Shown here in pieces: positions 8,570-15,672 of a stretch of 32,299 nucleotides of DNA. Under the pieces are notes generated by a model. The model did no database searches. It saw only the letters and a list, made by a program, of their open reading frames with translations, and had not been told where the DNA came from. This DNA comes from Arthrobacter sp. N199823 (GTDB taxonomy: Bacteria; Actinomycetota; Actinomycetes; Actinomycetales; Micrococcaceae), in contig NZ_PJIN01000017.1 in assembly GCF_002929705.1 (NCBI RefSeq), positions 1 through 32,299 on the forward strand, written 5' to 3'. The position numbers and the translations under genes are program-made. Position 1 is the first letter of the stretch. Each line of letters begins with the position of its first letter.

Positions 8570-8866
8570 TCAGGTGGTGGGGAGGCCGGCGAGGGTCCAA
8601 GCGCTCATGCCGCCGGCCATGGTGTCCGCTTTGTAGCCGGCACCGTTGAGGACGTCGGCGACGCGGGCGGAACGGTTGCCGCTGTGGCAGACCGCAATGA
8701 CCGGAACGACCAGGTCCAGCTCGGAGAAGCGGGCCTGCAGCTGGCCCATGGGGATGTGCAGGGCGCCGGGGATCATGCCGTCGGCGACTTCGAAGTCTTC
8801 GCGGACGTCCAGGATCCGGGCGGTGGAGCGGCGCTGGTCGGCTTCGGTGATGGTGATTTCAGCCAT
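8570..8866 (-). CDS. Single-domain rhodanese
   Basis: A 98-residue protein consisting of a rhodanese domain only: ARILDVREDFEVADGMIPGALHIPMGQL and active-site loop CHSGNRSARVADVL with Cys60, then GGMSAWTLAGLP. A strong AAAGGAG lies 8 bases before ATG 8866. It lies 53 bp upstream of the broken thioredoxin and 53 bp downstream of another rhodanese. Its domain and loop sequence differ from its neighbours, so the rhodaneses are not recent duplicates of each other. Predicted sulfane-sulfur transferase, cytoplasmic. Confidence 0.88.
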   Translation of the reverse strand: MAEITITEADQRRSTARILDVREDFEVADGMIPGALHIPMGQLQARFSELDLVVPVIAVCHSGNRSARVADVLNGAGYKADTMAGGMSAWTLAGLPTT

Positions 8867-8919
8867 GATATTTCTCCTTTAAAATGGTGTGGCGCTGTGT
8901 TGTGAGCGGGTGTGATTGT

Positions 8920-9261
8920 CTAGCGGACGGGTTCGCCGGCTTGGCGCCAGGCGGCCATGCCGCCCCGCATCGAGTAGGCGTCGTAGCCTTTCGCGGCGAG
9001 CATCCGGGCCGCGGAGGCCGACCGCACTCCGGAGGCGCAGACTGCGATGACGGGCCGGTTTTTTTGGATCCCGGCGGTGCTGATCTGCAGCCGGTCCAGG
9101 GGGACGTGTTTGGCCTGGGGCGCGCGGCCGGTGCGCCATTCCTGGGCTGACCTGACGTCGATGAGGGTGGCGCCTGAGCCCAGGAGTTCCTTGGCTTGGG
9201 CGACGCTGATGGTTTTGTAGGGCTTGCTGAAGGCCTTTTTGAGTGAGTCGATCAGTCCCAT
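8920..9261 (-). CDS. Single-domain rhodanese
   Basis: A 113-residue protein, MGLIDSLKKAFSKPYKTISVAQAKELL, then the rhodanese core ATLIDVRSAQEWRTGRAPQAKHVPLDRL and loop CASGVRSASAARML with Cys75, ending GGMAAWRQAGEPVR. The start at 9261 is chosen over a longer frame because AGGAG lies 7 bases upstream and the longer N-terminus is low-complexity Ser/Arg/Pro. It begins 22 bp after the TauE/SafE exporter gene, in the same operon. Confidence 0.87.
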   Translation of the reverse strand: MGLIDSLKKAFSKPYKTISVAQAKELLGSGATLIDVRSAQEWRTGRAPQAKHVPLDRLQISTAGIQKNRPVIAVCASGVRSASAARMLAAKGYDAYSMRGGMAAWRQAGEPVR

Positions 9262-9283
9262 GGTTGTTCTCCTGTTGGTTGGG

Positions 9284-10042
9284 TCAGGCGGTGACAGTGC
9301 TGGCGGTGACCCACGCCGCGACGACGAAGATGAGGACCGCGAATGAGATACGGATGTGCTTGTCATGCAGGTGGCGGGCCAGCCGAGCGGCAACCACCGA
9401 TCCCACGATGGCCGGGACCGCGAACGCCAGGGTGGTGGCCCAGTCGATGGTGAAGCCGGCAGCGTGGGCGCTGAACCCGGCGGCGGAATTGATGACGATG
9501 ATCGCCAGGGAAGTACCCACGGCCTGCTTCATGCGCAGGCCCAGGAAGATGGTCAGCGCGGGGGTGATAAGGAAGCCGCCGCCCACCCCGAGCAGTCCCG
9601 TGAGGAACCCGACGAGCAGGCCCACCCCCACGGCCTTCGGGGCACAGGACCGGAATGTACGGTTCGGTCCGGTGCTACAGGAACCTTCGCCTTCGCGGGG
9701 CTTGCTGAGCATCCGGATGCCCGCGGCCACCATGATCACGGCAAAAGCCAGCATCAGGATGTTCGGATCCAGCAGTTTGCCCACGGCCGCGCCGGCCCAG
9801 GCCGCCGGAATCCCGGCAGCCCCGACCAGTGCGATCACAGGCCAGTTCAGGCCATCCCGGGCCCTGGGCAGCAGGGCCGCCAGCGAGGATACGCCCACCA
9901 CCAGCAGCGACGTCGGAATCGCCTGCGCCGGGGTCATGCCCACCCCGTACACCAGGGCCGGAACGGCGATAATGGACCCGCCGCCGCCCACAACGCCCAG
10001 GACGATCCCGACGACGAGCCCCAGACCCAGGGCCGGGATCAT
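9284..10042 (-). CDS. TauE/SafE (TSUP) family sulfite/thiosulfate-type permease
   Basis: A 252-residue membrane protein with two homologous halves of about four helices each, as in TSUP anion exporters. Each half begins with a Gly-rich motif: GIVLGVVGGGGSIIAVPAL (13-30) and GFLTGLLGVGGGFLITPAL (about 140-158). The intervening cytoplasmic loop contains two Cys (GEGSCSTGPNRTFRSCAP). In persulfide operons such permeases are thought to export sulfite or related oxyanions made by the dioxygenase; that substrate is inferred from context. Its ATG overlaps the stop of the rhodanese-DUF2892 gene (ATGA, 10039-10042). Confidence 0.9.
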   Translation of the reverse strand: MIPALGLGLVVGIVLGVVGGGGSIIAVPALVYGVGMTPAQAIPTSLLVVGVSSLAALLPRARDGLNWPVIALVGAAGIPAAWAGAAVGKLLDPNILMLAFAVIMVAAGIRMLSKPREGEGSCSTGPNRTFRSCAPKAVGVGLLVGFLTGLLGVGGGFLITPALTIFLGLRMKQAVGTSLAIIVINSAAGFSAHAAGFTIDWATTLAFAVPAIVGSVVAARLARHLHDKHIRISFAVLIFVVAAWVTASTVTA

Positions 10043-10656
10043 GCCGCCGCGGCCTCTTCAGCCGCCTGGACGGGAAGCTGCAGGATGGCGCTTTCGCGGG
10101 TGGGTTCCGTGGCTGCCTTGTTCCACGGCATGGCCAAGAGGGCCTTGCCCATGGCGCAGGTGTTGGTCGCGGCGGAGAACGTCAGCCCGGTGCCGATGGC
10201 GCCGGCCAGCATACGGACCTTAGGGGAAACGAACTTGCCGCCCACCAGGCCCAGCATCACCAGGGAGCCGGCGGCCAGGCGGACCTGGCGCTCCAGGTCC
10301 CAGCGATCCTTGCCCTTGACCACGTCCCCGTCGGCAGCAGCAAAGCCGGGAACGCCGCCGGTGAGCACGTAGGCGGTGTCGAGGCCAACAGTAGCCATGC
10401 GCTGGCGGGCCTGCTCGGCGCGGACGCCGGACTGGCAGACCAGGACCACGCGGGAGCCCAGCCTGGCGGCGAGTTCGTCGGTGTGCTCGGAGAGCAGCGG
10501 CAGGGGCACGTTGTAGGAGCCGCGGATGTGCATGGATTCGAATTCAGCGGCAGAGCGCACATCAATCACCACGAGGTCCTGGTGCTGTTTGATCCAGGAC
10601 TGCAGGGTGTCGGGGGCGAGTGCGGTCACGGCACTGGCCTTGGAAGGGGAAGTCAT
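10039..10656 (-). CDS. Rhodanese with C-terminal DUF2892 membrane domain
   Basis: About 205 residues. The rhodanese domain reads LVVIDVRSAAEFESMHIRGSYNVPLPLL with active-site loop CQSGVRAEQA (Cys74). The second part, after DRWDLERQVRLAAGSLVMLGLVGGKFVSP, is a two-helix DUF2892 membrane segment with TFSAATNTCAMGKALLAMPWN near the end. It anchors the sulfurtransferase at the membrane, next to the exporter encoded downstream. I choose ATG 10656 (AGAGG upstream) rather than the longer start at 10692, because the predicted transcription start lies near 10688 and the longer N-terminus would fall in the operator region. First gene of the minus-strand operon. Confidence 0.87.
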   Translation of the reverse strand: MTSPSKASAVTALAPDTLQSWIKQHQDLVVIDVRSAAEFESMHIRGSYNVPLPLLSEHTDELAARLGSRVVLVCQSGVRAEQARQRMATVGLDTAYVLTGGVPGFAAADGDVVKGKDRWDLERQVRLAAGSLVMLGLVGGKFVSPKVRMLAGAIGTGLTFSAATNTCAMGKALLAMPWNKAATEPTRESAILQLPVQAAEEAAAA

Positions 10657-10682
10657 AAATGGCCTCTCAAAAGGAACGGTTG

Positions 10683-10746
10683 AATACCCCACCGAGTATC
10701 ACAGATACCCCCGGGGGTAGTCAAAACACCCACGGGGGTATATCGT
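10683..10746. promoter_or_regulatory. Divergent promoter region with clustered CstR/CsoR operators
   Basis: For the minus-strand operon, -35 TTGACT (10719-10724) and -10 GATACT (10695-10700) are 18 bp apart. The spacer contains the perfect palindrome TACCCCCGGGGGTA (10706-10719). For the plus-strand repressor gene, TAGTCA (10718-10723) and TATCGT (10741-10746), 17 bp apart, flank the imperfect copy ACACCCACGGGGGTAT (10726-10741). A third degenerate copy, AATACCCCACCGAGTAT, is at 10683-10699. The repressor would therefore control both directions and its own synthesis. Confidence 0.85.
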
Positions 10747-10749
10747 TGA

Positions 10750-11037
<288 letters not shown>

Positions 11038-11071
11038 CCAGATCTGCTTTAGAACAGCCTCAAGGAGAACC

Positions 11072-11488
11072 ATGACGTACACAATCACCACAACCGTCGC
11101 TCTTCCATGGACCGAAGCCCTGGACCGCACCCGGGACGCCCTGTCAGCACAGGGGTTCGGAATCCTGACCGAAATCAACGTACGTTCCACTTTCGAAGCC
11201 AAACTTGGAGCCGAAGCCGCGGACGCGGTGGGCGATTATGTCATTCTCGGCGCCTGCAACCCGGCCCTGGCCAGCCGCGCCCTCGCCGCAGAACCCGAAA
11301 TCGGCGCACTGCTGCCATGCAACGTCGTGGTGCGCCGGAACAAGGATGCAGAAGTGACCACCGTGGAAGCCATCGACCCGCAGACCATGGTCCAGCTCAG
11401 CAACGCTGCCGCCGTCAAGGAAATAGCAGACGACGCCGGCACCCGACTCCGCAAGGTCCTCGCCGGGCTGAGTGAAACAACCGAGTAA
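11072..11488 (+). CDS. DUF302 family protein
   Basis: A 138-residue soluble protein: MTYTITTTVALPWTEALDRTRDALSAQGFGILTEINVRSTFEAKLG ... YVILGACNPALASRALAAEPEIGALLPCNVVVRRN. This is the DUF302 fold, often found with CsoR/CstR regulators and rhodaneses. Its biochemical role is not established. Two Cys (in LGACNP and LLPCNV) are conserved in this group and could carry sulfur, which is inference. AAGGAG lies 4 bases before the ATG. The stop overlaps the next ATG (TAATG at 11486-11490). Confidence 0.87.
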   Translation: MTYTITTTVALPWTEALDRTRDALSAQGFGILTEINVRSTFEAKLGAEAADAVGDYVILGACNPALASRALAAEPEIGALLPCNVVVRRNKDAEVTTVEAIDPQTMVQLSNAAAVKEIADDAGTRLRKVLAGLSETTE

Positions 11489-11907
11489 TGGTCTCCATAA
11501 ACAGGGCGCCCGCAGAAGCCGCCAACATAAACAGGGCGCCCGCAGAAGCCGCCAACGACGGCGGCGGCAGGGGCTTAGTCATTCACACCGTCGGGCCGCT
11601 TGAGCAGGACACCCTGACCGGCATCCTCCGCAGCGCCACTAACGCCCGCGCCGCACTCACCCCGGGAACCGGCATTGAAGTGGTTGTCCAGGGCCCGGGT
11701 GTGAAACTCCTCGCCACAAACTCGCCCGCTACCGAAGCCGTCAAAAGCGCCCGGCAGTTGGACGTGAGCGTCCTCGCCTGCGGCAACAGCATGCGCTCCG
11801 CCCGCCTGGAAGAAAAGGATCTCGCGCCCGGCATTGGCATGGTTCCCGCGGCCATCGGCCACCTTACCCAGCGCCAATGGGACGGCTGGGCCTACGCCAG
11901 GCTTTAG
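11488..11907 (+). CDS. DsrE-like protein with duplicated N-terminal decapeptide
   Basis: A 139-residue protein. The body GRGLVIHTVGPLEQDTLTGILRSATNARAALTPGTGIEVVVQGPGVKLL and LDVSVLACGNSMRSARLEEKDLAPGIGMVPAAIGHLTQRQWDGWAYARL fits the DsrE/F family, with the likely sulfur-carrying Cys in ACGNS. The N-terminal 22 residues contain INRAPAEAAN twice, encoded by a perfect 30-bp tandem repeat. Because the first codon of each unit is ATA, where ATG would give a natural start, the original N-terminus may have been MNRAPAEAAN. The frame begins at ATG 11488, overlapping the DUF302 stop. Probable cytoplasmic persulfide carrier working with the rhodaneses. Confidence 0.8.
   Translation: MVSINRAPAEAANINRAPAEAANDGGGRGLVIHTVGPLEQDTLTGILRSATNARAALTPGTGIEVVVQGPGVKLLATNSPATEAVKSARQLDVSVLACGNSMRSARLEEKDLAPGIGMVPAAIGHLTQRQWDGWAYARL
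11497..11556 (+). repeat. Perfect 30-bp tandem duplication
   Basis: Bases 11497-11526 and 11527-11556 are identical. The unit is a multiple of three and keeps the frame of the DsrE-like gene, adding ten residues. This looks like a recent slippage or unequal-crossover event. Confidence 0.95.
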
Positions 11908-11913
11908 GCCCAG

Positions 11914-11930
11914 GCGGCCCCCGGGGCCGC
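11914..11930 (+). terminator. GC-rich hairpin after the DsrE-like gene
   Basis: GCGGCCCC and GGGGCCGC flank a single base seven bases after the stop codon. In RNA the loop would open to about five bases. There is no T-tract, so it could be an intrinsic terminator of the GC-rich type or only an RNA-stabilising hairpin. Confidence 0.4.
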
Positions 11931-11982
11931 TTGCGCCCTGGCACCGCCGAAGGCGCGGTCTCTGCGTGCCGACATACATCCA

Positions 11983-12002
11983 GTGCAGACGACTTCTGAT
12001 AA
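11983..12002 (-). repeat. Internal copy of the Tn402-type end repeat (TniA-binding-like)
   Basis: GTGCAGACGACTTCTGATAA shares 16 of 17 bases (GTGCAG-CGACTTCTGA) with the terminal repeat at 12388 and has the same orientation, but lacks the outer TGTC end. Tn402-type ends contain several such 19-bp binding sites, normally closer to the tip; this one is about 390 bp inside. Confidence 0.75.
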
Positions 12003-12014
12003 ACCTGCAGTTAC

Positions 12015-12197
12015 TTGAAGTTGAACGTTTACATCGCCAGCGCATCGGACGACTTTTTCACCGTCAAGGCAGTGCAGATGCCGGAGCTGTCCGCTCAGGC
12101 GCGGACGCTAGAGGAAATCCCTGACGCGGTCCGCTCCGCGGCCGCTGCCGTCGCCGGGCAGCCGGCCGATTTTTTCGACGTCGTCATCGACTTCTAG
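12015..12197 (+). CDS. Small HicB-like/DUF1902-type protein, orphan
   Basis: Sixty residues from TTG 12015: MKLNVYIASASDDFFTVKAVQMPELSAQARTLEEIPDAVRSAAAAVAGQPADFFDVVIDF. The pattern of a beta-strand start, a PEL turn with a TLEEIPDAVRSA helix, and a final FDVVIDF strand matches the partial RNase-H-like fold of HicB antitoxins. There is no DNA-binding domain and no HicA partner next to it. It lies between the internal and terminal transposon repeats. The start codon is weak and no good ribosome binding site is visible, so expression is uncertain. Confidence 0.55.
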   Translation: MKLNVYIASASDDFFTVKAVQMPELSAQARTLEEIPDAVRSAAAAVAGQPADFFDVVIDF

Positions 12198-12201
12198 CAG
12201 G

Positions 12202-12294
12202 ACCACCGAGTCCAAGTTTTTCCTCAACGTGCAAGTGCTGGCCCTCGACAGCGAAGAACAATTCCGACAACTGTTCATAGGCGCCGCCAAGTAG
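12202..12294 (+). other. Short decayed open frame
   Basis: The frame TTESKFFLNVQVLALDSEEQFRQLFIGAAK ends at TAG 12292-12294. It has protein-like composition but no start codon of its own and no family I recognise. It may be the 3' end of a gene otherwise lost from the cargo. Confidence 0.2.
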
Positions 12295-12387
12295 CCAACT
12301 CCTGCCACCCACCAGCCCCGAATACGACCGCGGAACCGGTTTAAATCAAACACGCCTTGAATCCGTGCAGAGGGCTTTGGACATTCC

Positions 12388-12412
12388 GTGCAGTCGACTT
12401 CTGAAAACGACA
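12388..12412 (-). repeat. Right terminal inverted repeat of the Tn402-family element
   Basis: Read from the outside (minus strand) it starts TGTCGTTTTCAGAAG and ends GACTGCAC, 25 bp in all. This differs at only one or two positions from the Tn402/class 1 integron ends as I recall them. The outer end faces the PepSY gene, so everything to the left is transposon. The adjacent five bases TCGGG would be the target-site copy. A second GTGCAG just before it (12365-12370) may be another transposase contact. Confidence 0.88.
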
Positions 12413-12525
12413 TCGGGAGAGGGTTGGTTCATGGCACCTGGACTTTGGTGCCGGTTCAGGAACTGCCGTGTGAGTACATCATCCAATGCATCCGGCGGAT
12501 CACCACCATTGAAAGGTTGTCAGCC

Positions 12526-13080
12526 ATGAACATCAGCAAACGCAAGAAGAGAGTTGTCGGCTCACTCGCGGGTCTGCTCCTGCTCGGCGGCATTGCCTCC
12601 ACCGGAGTGGCCGCTGCAAACGCCGCAAACAGCACGCCCCCAACCTCCCCCGCATCCTCGTCGACTCAAAGTGAGAAGAACGAGCAGCAGGAAGTGAACA
12701 TCAAGGGATCGATAGCGGTGACCGAATCTGCCACCGTGGAATCTGATGCAGCTGAGGCCGCCAAACTGGCCAAGCTTGCCACGGTCGATGAGAAGGGCGC
12801 CAACGCTGCCGCAGTGGACAGTGTTCCAGGTAGCAGTGTCGTGAGTACGAGCTTGGACGATGAGGATGGGTTCTTGGTCTACGAGGTGACGGTGAAGGAC
12901 AAGGCCGGGGCCATAACTGAGGTCATCGTCGATGCTGGCAACGCGAAGGTCTTAGCGTCCGAGGTTGAGGGCAACGAGGCTGGCGAAGGGCCTGAATCAT
13001 CCAACGGTTTGGAGCAGGGAACCCATGCGGAAGGGTCCGAGGTCCAGGACGCCACTCCGGGGGCTACCACCGGGAAATAA
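12526..13080 (+). CDS. Secreted PepSY-domain protein
   Basis: A 184-residue protein with a signal peptide (MNISKRKKRVVGSLAGLLLLGGIASTGVAAANA) and a Ser/Thr/Pro linker. A PepSY-like module follows: AAKLAKLATVDEKGANAAAVDSVPGSSVVSTSLDDEDGFLVYEVTVKDKAGAITEVIVDAGNAKVLASEVEG. The tail is acidic. PepSY domains are thought to inhibit or modulate extracytoplasmic proteases and often accompany envelope two-component systems. The start at ATG 12526 is chosen because it begins the signal peptide and has AAAGG upstream; the open frame continues upstream only into the transposon end. The transposon tip is 113 bp upstream, and no CTCAG-type promoter seen at other genes here remains in front of this one. Confidence 0.82.
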   Translation: MNISKRKKRVVGSLAGLLLLGGIASTGVAAANAANSTPPTSPASSSTQSEKNEQQEVNIKGSIAVTESATVESDAAEAAKLAKLATVDEKGANAAAVDSVPGSSVVSTSLDDEDGFLVYEVTVKDKAGAITEVIVDAGNAKVLASEVEGNEAGEGPESSNGLEQGTHAEGSEVQDATPGATTGK

Positions 13081-13411
13081 GGGCAAAAGTTCCTTACGAA
13101 GCTGGGTTCAACCAACGGCCATGCATTCGCATCAGTGAATGTGTGGCCGTTTGCTGTGCGTTCCTGCCTTCCGACCCAGTCGTCGTTGGGTCTGGTTCCG
13201 TATCGTGGAGGCGCGAAGTTCCTGTGCTTTCATGGGGAAGCCGTGCCATGGCGGTCTTGGGACCATTCGGTGCTGCGGTGTGGGTGATCAGGACGGGCGG
13301 TGAGGCCGAGTTGTCGAGCTGGCATGCAGGCCGGGGCCTCCATCACGGGGAAAGGGTGCTCACTGCTGATCTTGAGGGCCTCTTCACCCGTGCCGGGCGT
13401 TCTAGTTTGAG
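13081..13411. other. Gene-free interval; only a terminator seen
   Basis: Apart from the hairpin at 13114-13151 I see no gene here. An open frame at 13143-13448 lacks a ribosome binding site, a domain, or codon use like its neighbours. Confidence 0.5.
13114..13151 (+). terminator. Rho-independent-like terminator after the PepSY gene
   Basis: AACGGCCATGCATTC pairs with GAATGTGTGGCCGTT over 15 positions, including two G-U pairs, around an 8-base loop, and is followed by a short T-containing stretch (TTGCTGTGCGTT). It begins 34 bases after the stop codon. Confidence 0.75.
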
Positions 13412-13708
13412 TTATCGGGTCTCGGTGTCAAATCTCCAGAGTGTATGAGGCGCCGCGTTGATGATTTGGTGTTCGTCATCTTCCAGGCGTTCCTCACGGT
13501 GGTCAAGGTGGGGAAATAATTCCGTCGACGCAGCAGTGTGATCGGGAAAGGGCGGGCCAAGGGCCTGTGCTGGTTGTCCCGGTGCTGACGTTGACGCCGC
13601 TTGATGGGCGGGTGGGTCCTGAGGCGAGGCGGAGGCGACGCCAGCGCCCAGCAGGGATGTCGCGATAATAATAGCGGCAATGTTGAGGCACTTCTTGGCT
13701 CTGTCCAT
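13412..13708 (-). CDS. Small secreted protein, unknown function
   Basis: Ninety-eight residues with a good signal peptide (MDRAKKCLNIAAIIIATSLLGAGVASA, likely cleavage before SPQDPP). The mature part is short, Pro/Ala/His-rich and charged, with no recognised domain. The best evidence that it is real is its promoter: the conserved CTCAG-type element and a -10 (TAGGGT) that put the predicted transcription start at or next to the ATG. It is divergent from the first dedA gene, sharing the intergenic region. Confidence 0.65.
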   Translation of the reverse strand: MDRAKKCLNIAAIIIATSLLGAGVASASPQDPPAHQAASTSAPGQPAQALGPPFPDHTAASTELFPHLDHREERLEDDEHQIINAAPHTLWRFDTETR

Positions 13709-13714
13709 GGTTTG

Positions 13715-13746
13715 ACCCTAAGCGGGGTCGATAAGAAATCGCTGAG
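13715..13746 (-). promoter_or_regulatory. CTCAG-type promoter of the small secreted protein
   Basis: On the minus strand CTCAG-CGATTT-CTTAT (13731-13746), then 10 bp, then -10 TAGGGT (13715-13720). This is the weakest match of the set (second half-site one base off, spacing 10 instead of 11). The start point would be near 13708, the A of ATG, suggesting a leaderless transcript. Confidence 0.6.
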
Positions 13747-13809
13747 TCGGCAACTAGCGCCTCGAGGTTGCTTGGTGCCTGTTGGTTTGCCCGCGTGGGC
13801 ATGGTTTTC

Positions 13810-13842
13810 CTCAGCTGTTGCTCAGCTCAGCGGCACTACGCT
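13810..13842 (+). promoter_or_regulatory. CTCAG-type promoter of the first dedA gene
   Basis: CTCAG-CTGTTG-CTCAG (13810-13825), 11 bp, then -10 TACGCT (13837-13842). The start point would fall at about 13849, the GTG codon, so the mRNA is probably leaderless. The site excludes the upstream ATG at 13801 as the real start. Confidence 0.75.
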
Positions 13843-13848
13843 GGGGTC

Positions 13849-14559
13849 GTGATCACTGAAACCGGCAGTCTCCTGTCTTTGTCGTCCATCCAAGCCGGCG
13901 TTTCTGCGGGCCTGTTCCCGCCGTGGTTGGACCCTGCGGTGATCCTGGGAAATCCGGGGTTGGGTCCGTGGGTTGTCTTGATCATGTGTGTGATGATTTT
14001 CGCGGAGACTGGATTGCTCATCGGTTTCTTCCTCCCAGGAGACTCCTTGTTATTCACAGCAGGGCTGCTCATCGCGACCGGAACCATTGAATTCAATATT
14101 GGCCTGCTCATACTGTTGCTCACCCTTTGCGCGTTTCTTGGCAATCAGCTCGGCTGCCTCATCGGGGCCAGCGCTGGACCAGCCCTCTACAGCAGGCCGG
14201 ATTCCCGCCTCTTTCGGCGCAAGCATGTTCAGAGCGCGCATGCCTTCTTTGAAAAACACGGCGGCAGGGCATTGATTCTGGCTCGTTTTGTCCCCATTGT
14301 GCGGACCTTCATCCCCGTCGTTGTAGGTGTCGCCGGGATGAACCCAAAGCGTTTCGCATGGTTCAATGCTCTCGGTGCACTGCTGTGGACAGGCGGTATT
14401 GCGCTGTTGGGTTATTTTCTCGGTGATCGGGTCCCGTTCGTGAGGGACAACCTTGACGTGATCTTCATCGCCATCGTCGCAGTATCCGTGGTCCCGCTGT
14501 TGATTGGACTTGTCAAGGGATTCACGACGAATAGTCCTCCACCACCGGGCGATATTTAG
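13849..14559 (+). CDS. DedA family membrane protein
   Basis: About 236 residues with the DedA/SNARE-associated fold. The reentrant motif reads ETGLLIGFFLPGDSLLFTAGLL (E and the PGD acid), and the second signature ALILARFVPIVRTFIPVVVGVAGM contains the conserved RFVPxxRT arginines. Helices include FIAIVAVSVVPLLIGLV near the C-terminus. DedA proteins are believed to recycle undecaprenyl phosphate or other polyprenyl/phospholipid carriers across the membrane and support envelope homeostasis. Start GTG 13849 is chosen from the promoter position. A small hairpin (AGCTCC-AGC-GGAGCT, 14560-14574) follows the stop. Confidence 0.88.
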   Translation: MITETGSLLSLSSIQAGVSAGLFPPWLDPAVILGNPGLGPWVVLIMCVMIFAETGLLIGFFLPGDSLLFTAGLLIATGTIEFNIGLLILLLTLCAFLGNQLGCLIGASAGPALYSRPDSRLFRRKHVQSAHAFFEKHGGRALILARFVPIVRTFIPVVVGVAGMNPKRFAWFNALGALLWTGGIALLGYFLGDRVPFVRDNLDVIFIAIVAVSVVPLLIGLVKGFTTNSPPPPGDI

Positions 14560-14574
14560 AGCTCCAGCGGAGCT

Positions 14575-15672
14575 TGCGGACACTGCAGCTCAGTTTGGGC
14601 CGGTAAGGACGCGTAGGTAAATTGCAGCAATCAGGGCTTCTTCAGGTGCACCCGCCACTTGATGGTCGCTCCGTCTGCCTCCCTGCGTGCACTGGGTGTT
14701 GGGTCGTTCCGCCTTGTTGGTGGAGCTGGGGTTGTCGTCTGAGTGCGGTGCATGACGATGCTGCCTGGGTGCTCGTCCTGCGACACTGCCGAGGTGGCCA
14801 GTCGTTCAGCGTCTCATTGCATGGTGTTGCGTCGTGTGTGGTGCATGACGAGGACACAGTGCTCGCACCGGCGGGAATAGATGACCATGGCAATATCGTC
14901 AAGGAAGTCGGGTCGGACCGAGGGAAGGAAACTGGTGTGTTCTCCGGTGCCGGACTAGTCCCACCGAAGTGGCATCTTCCTTGCGGCAGCCATGGTGAGC
15001 AAGGGTTATTGATCTGGGCACTGTGCCAGCGATGAAGGGTGGGCACGATGCTGATCGTGGATAGCTCCGAGTAGATCGAGTCGGTGCTACAGGCAGGCAA
15101 TGTACAGCGCCCGGCCTGCTCGCCATGGTTGCGACCGGGCCGGCACGCCCTCATAGGAACGCTCACAGTGTGAACGTGCTGGAGATCATGGAAACCGCAT
15201 TGTCAGCCAAGATAGTGGGCTGCGGGTATAGGGCAAACGTCCTCGCTGCCGGGTCGGCCGTTGTCGACCGTGCAATGTCGATTGCCCCGGGAGGCGCAAT
15301 CCCATGCACACTGCCCGGACGAGCAGCGGGTGCATCAGGCGATCCGCAGCACCCCCAACATGTTGGTCTATTCCCAGCCTCGCCCGAGCTTTGTCGGACG
15401 AGGCTTGGATGAGTTGGTCGACGCCGCAGGATGGGCCCGACCGGCTGAACGGAACTTCGATCGGCTCTTCACGGTGTGCAGTCTGCAGAGCCCACCGCAA
15501 GGGGGCCTGGGAAGGTACTGCGGCAGCACTCTGTTTGCCTTGAAACAAGCTTCCCGTTGACGCTCAGACCTAGACAATCCATCGTCATCCAAAGCGGCGC
15601 CGCCACCGTCAGCGAACACCCGCAGTCAACACTGGTTGTTGTACCGGGATGCTTGGTGGTCGCTGTCAGATG
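14575..15672. other. About 1.1 kb without a supportable gene
   Basis: Several open frames exist on both strands (for example minus 14642-15166 and plus 15261-15560), but they overlap one another, lack ribosome binding sites, are rich in Cys, Trp and Arg, and show no domain I recognise. There is no CTCAG-type promoter inside. It may be decayed coding DNA or an unrecognised non-coding region between the two dedA genes. Confidence 0.45.

Noticed and set aside
9243-10372. Long plus-strand frames opposite the TSUP and rhodanese genes
   Set aside because: Low-complexity, Arg/Pro/Ala-rich shadows without start signals.
13143-13448. 101-residue open frame after the PepSY terminator
   Set aside because: No ribosome binding site, overlaps the end of the oppositely oriented secreted protein gene and resembles no family.
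14642-15166. 174-residue minus-strand frame in the gap between the dedA genes
   Set aside because: Ser/Thr/Cys-rich composition, no start signal and no domain; possibly decayed DNA.
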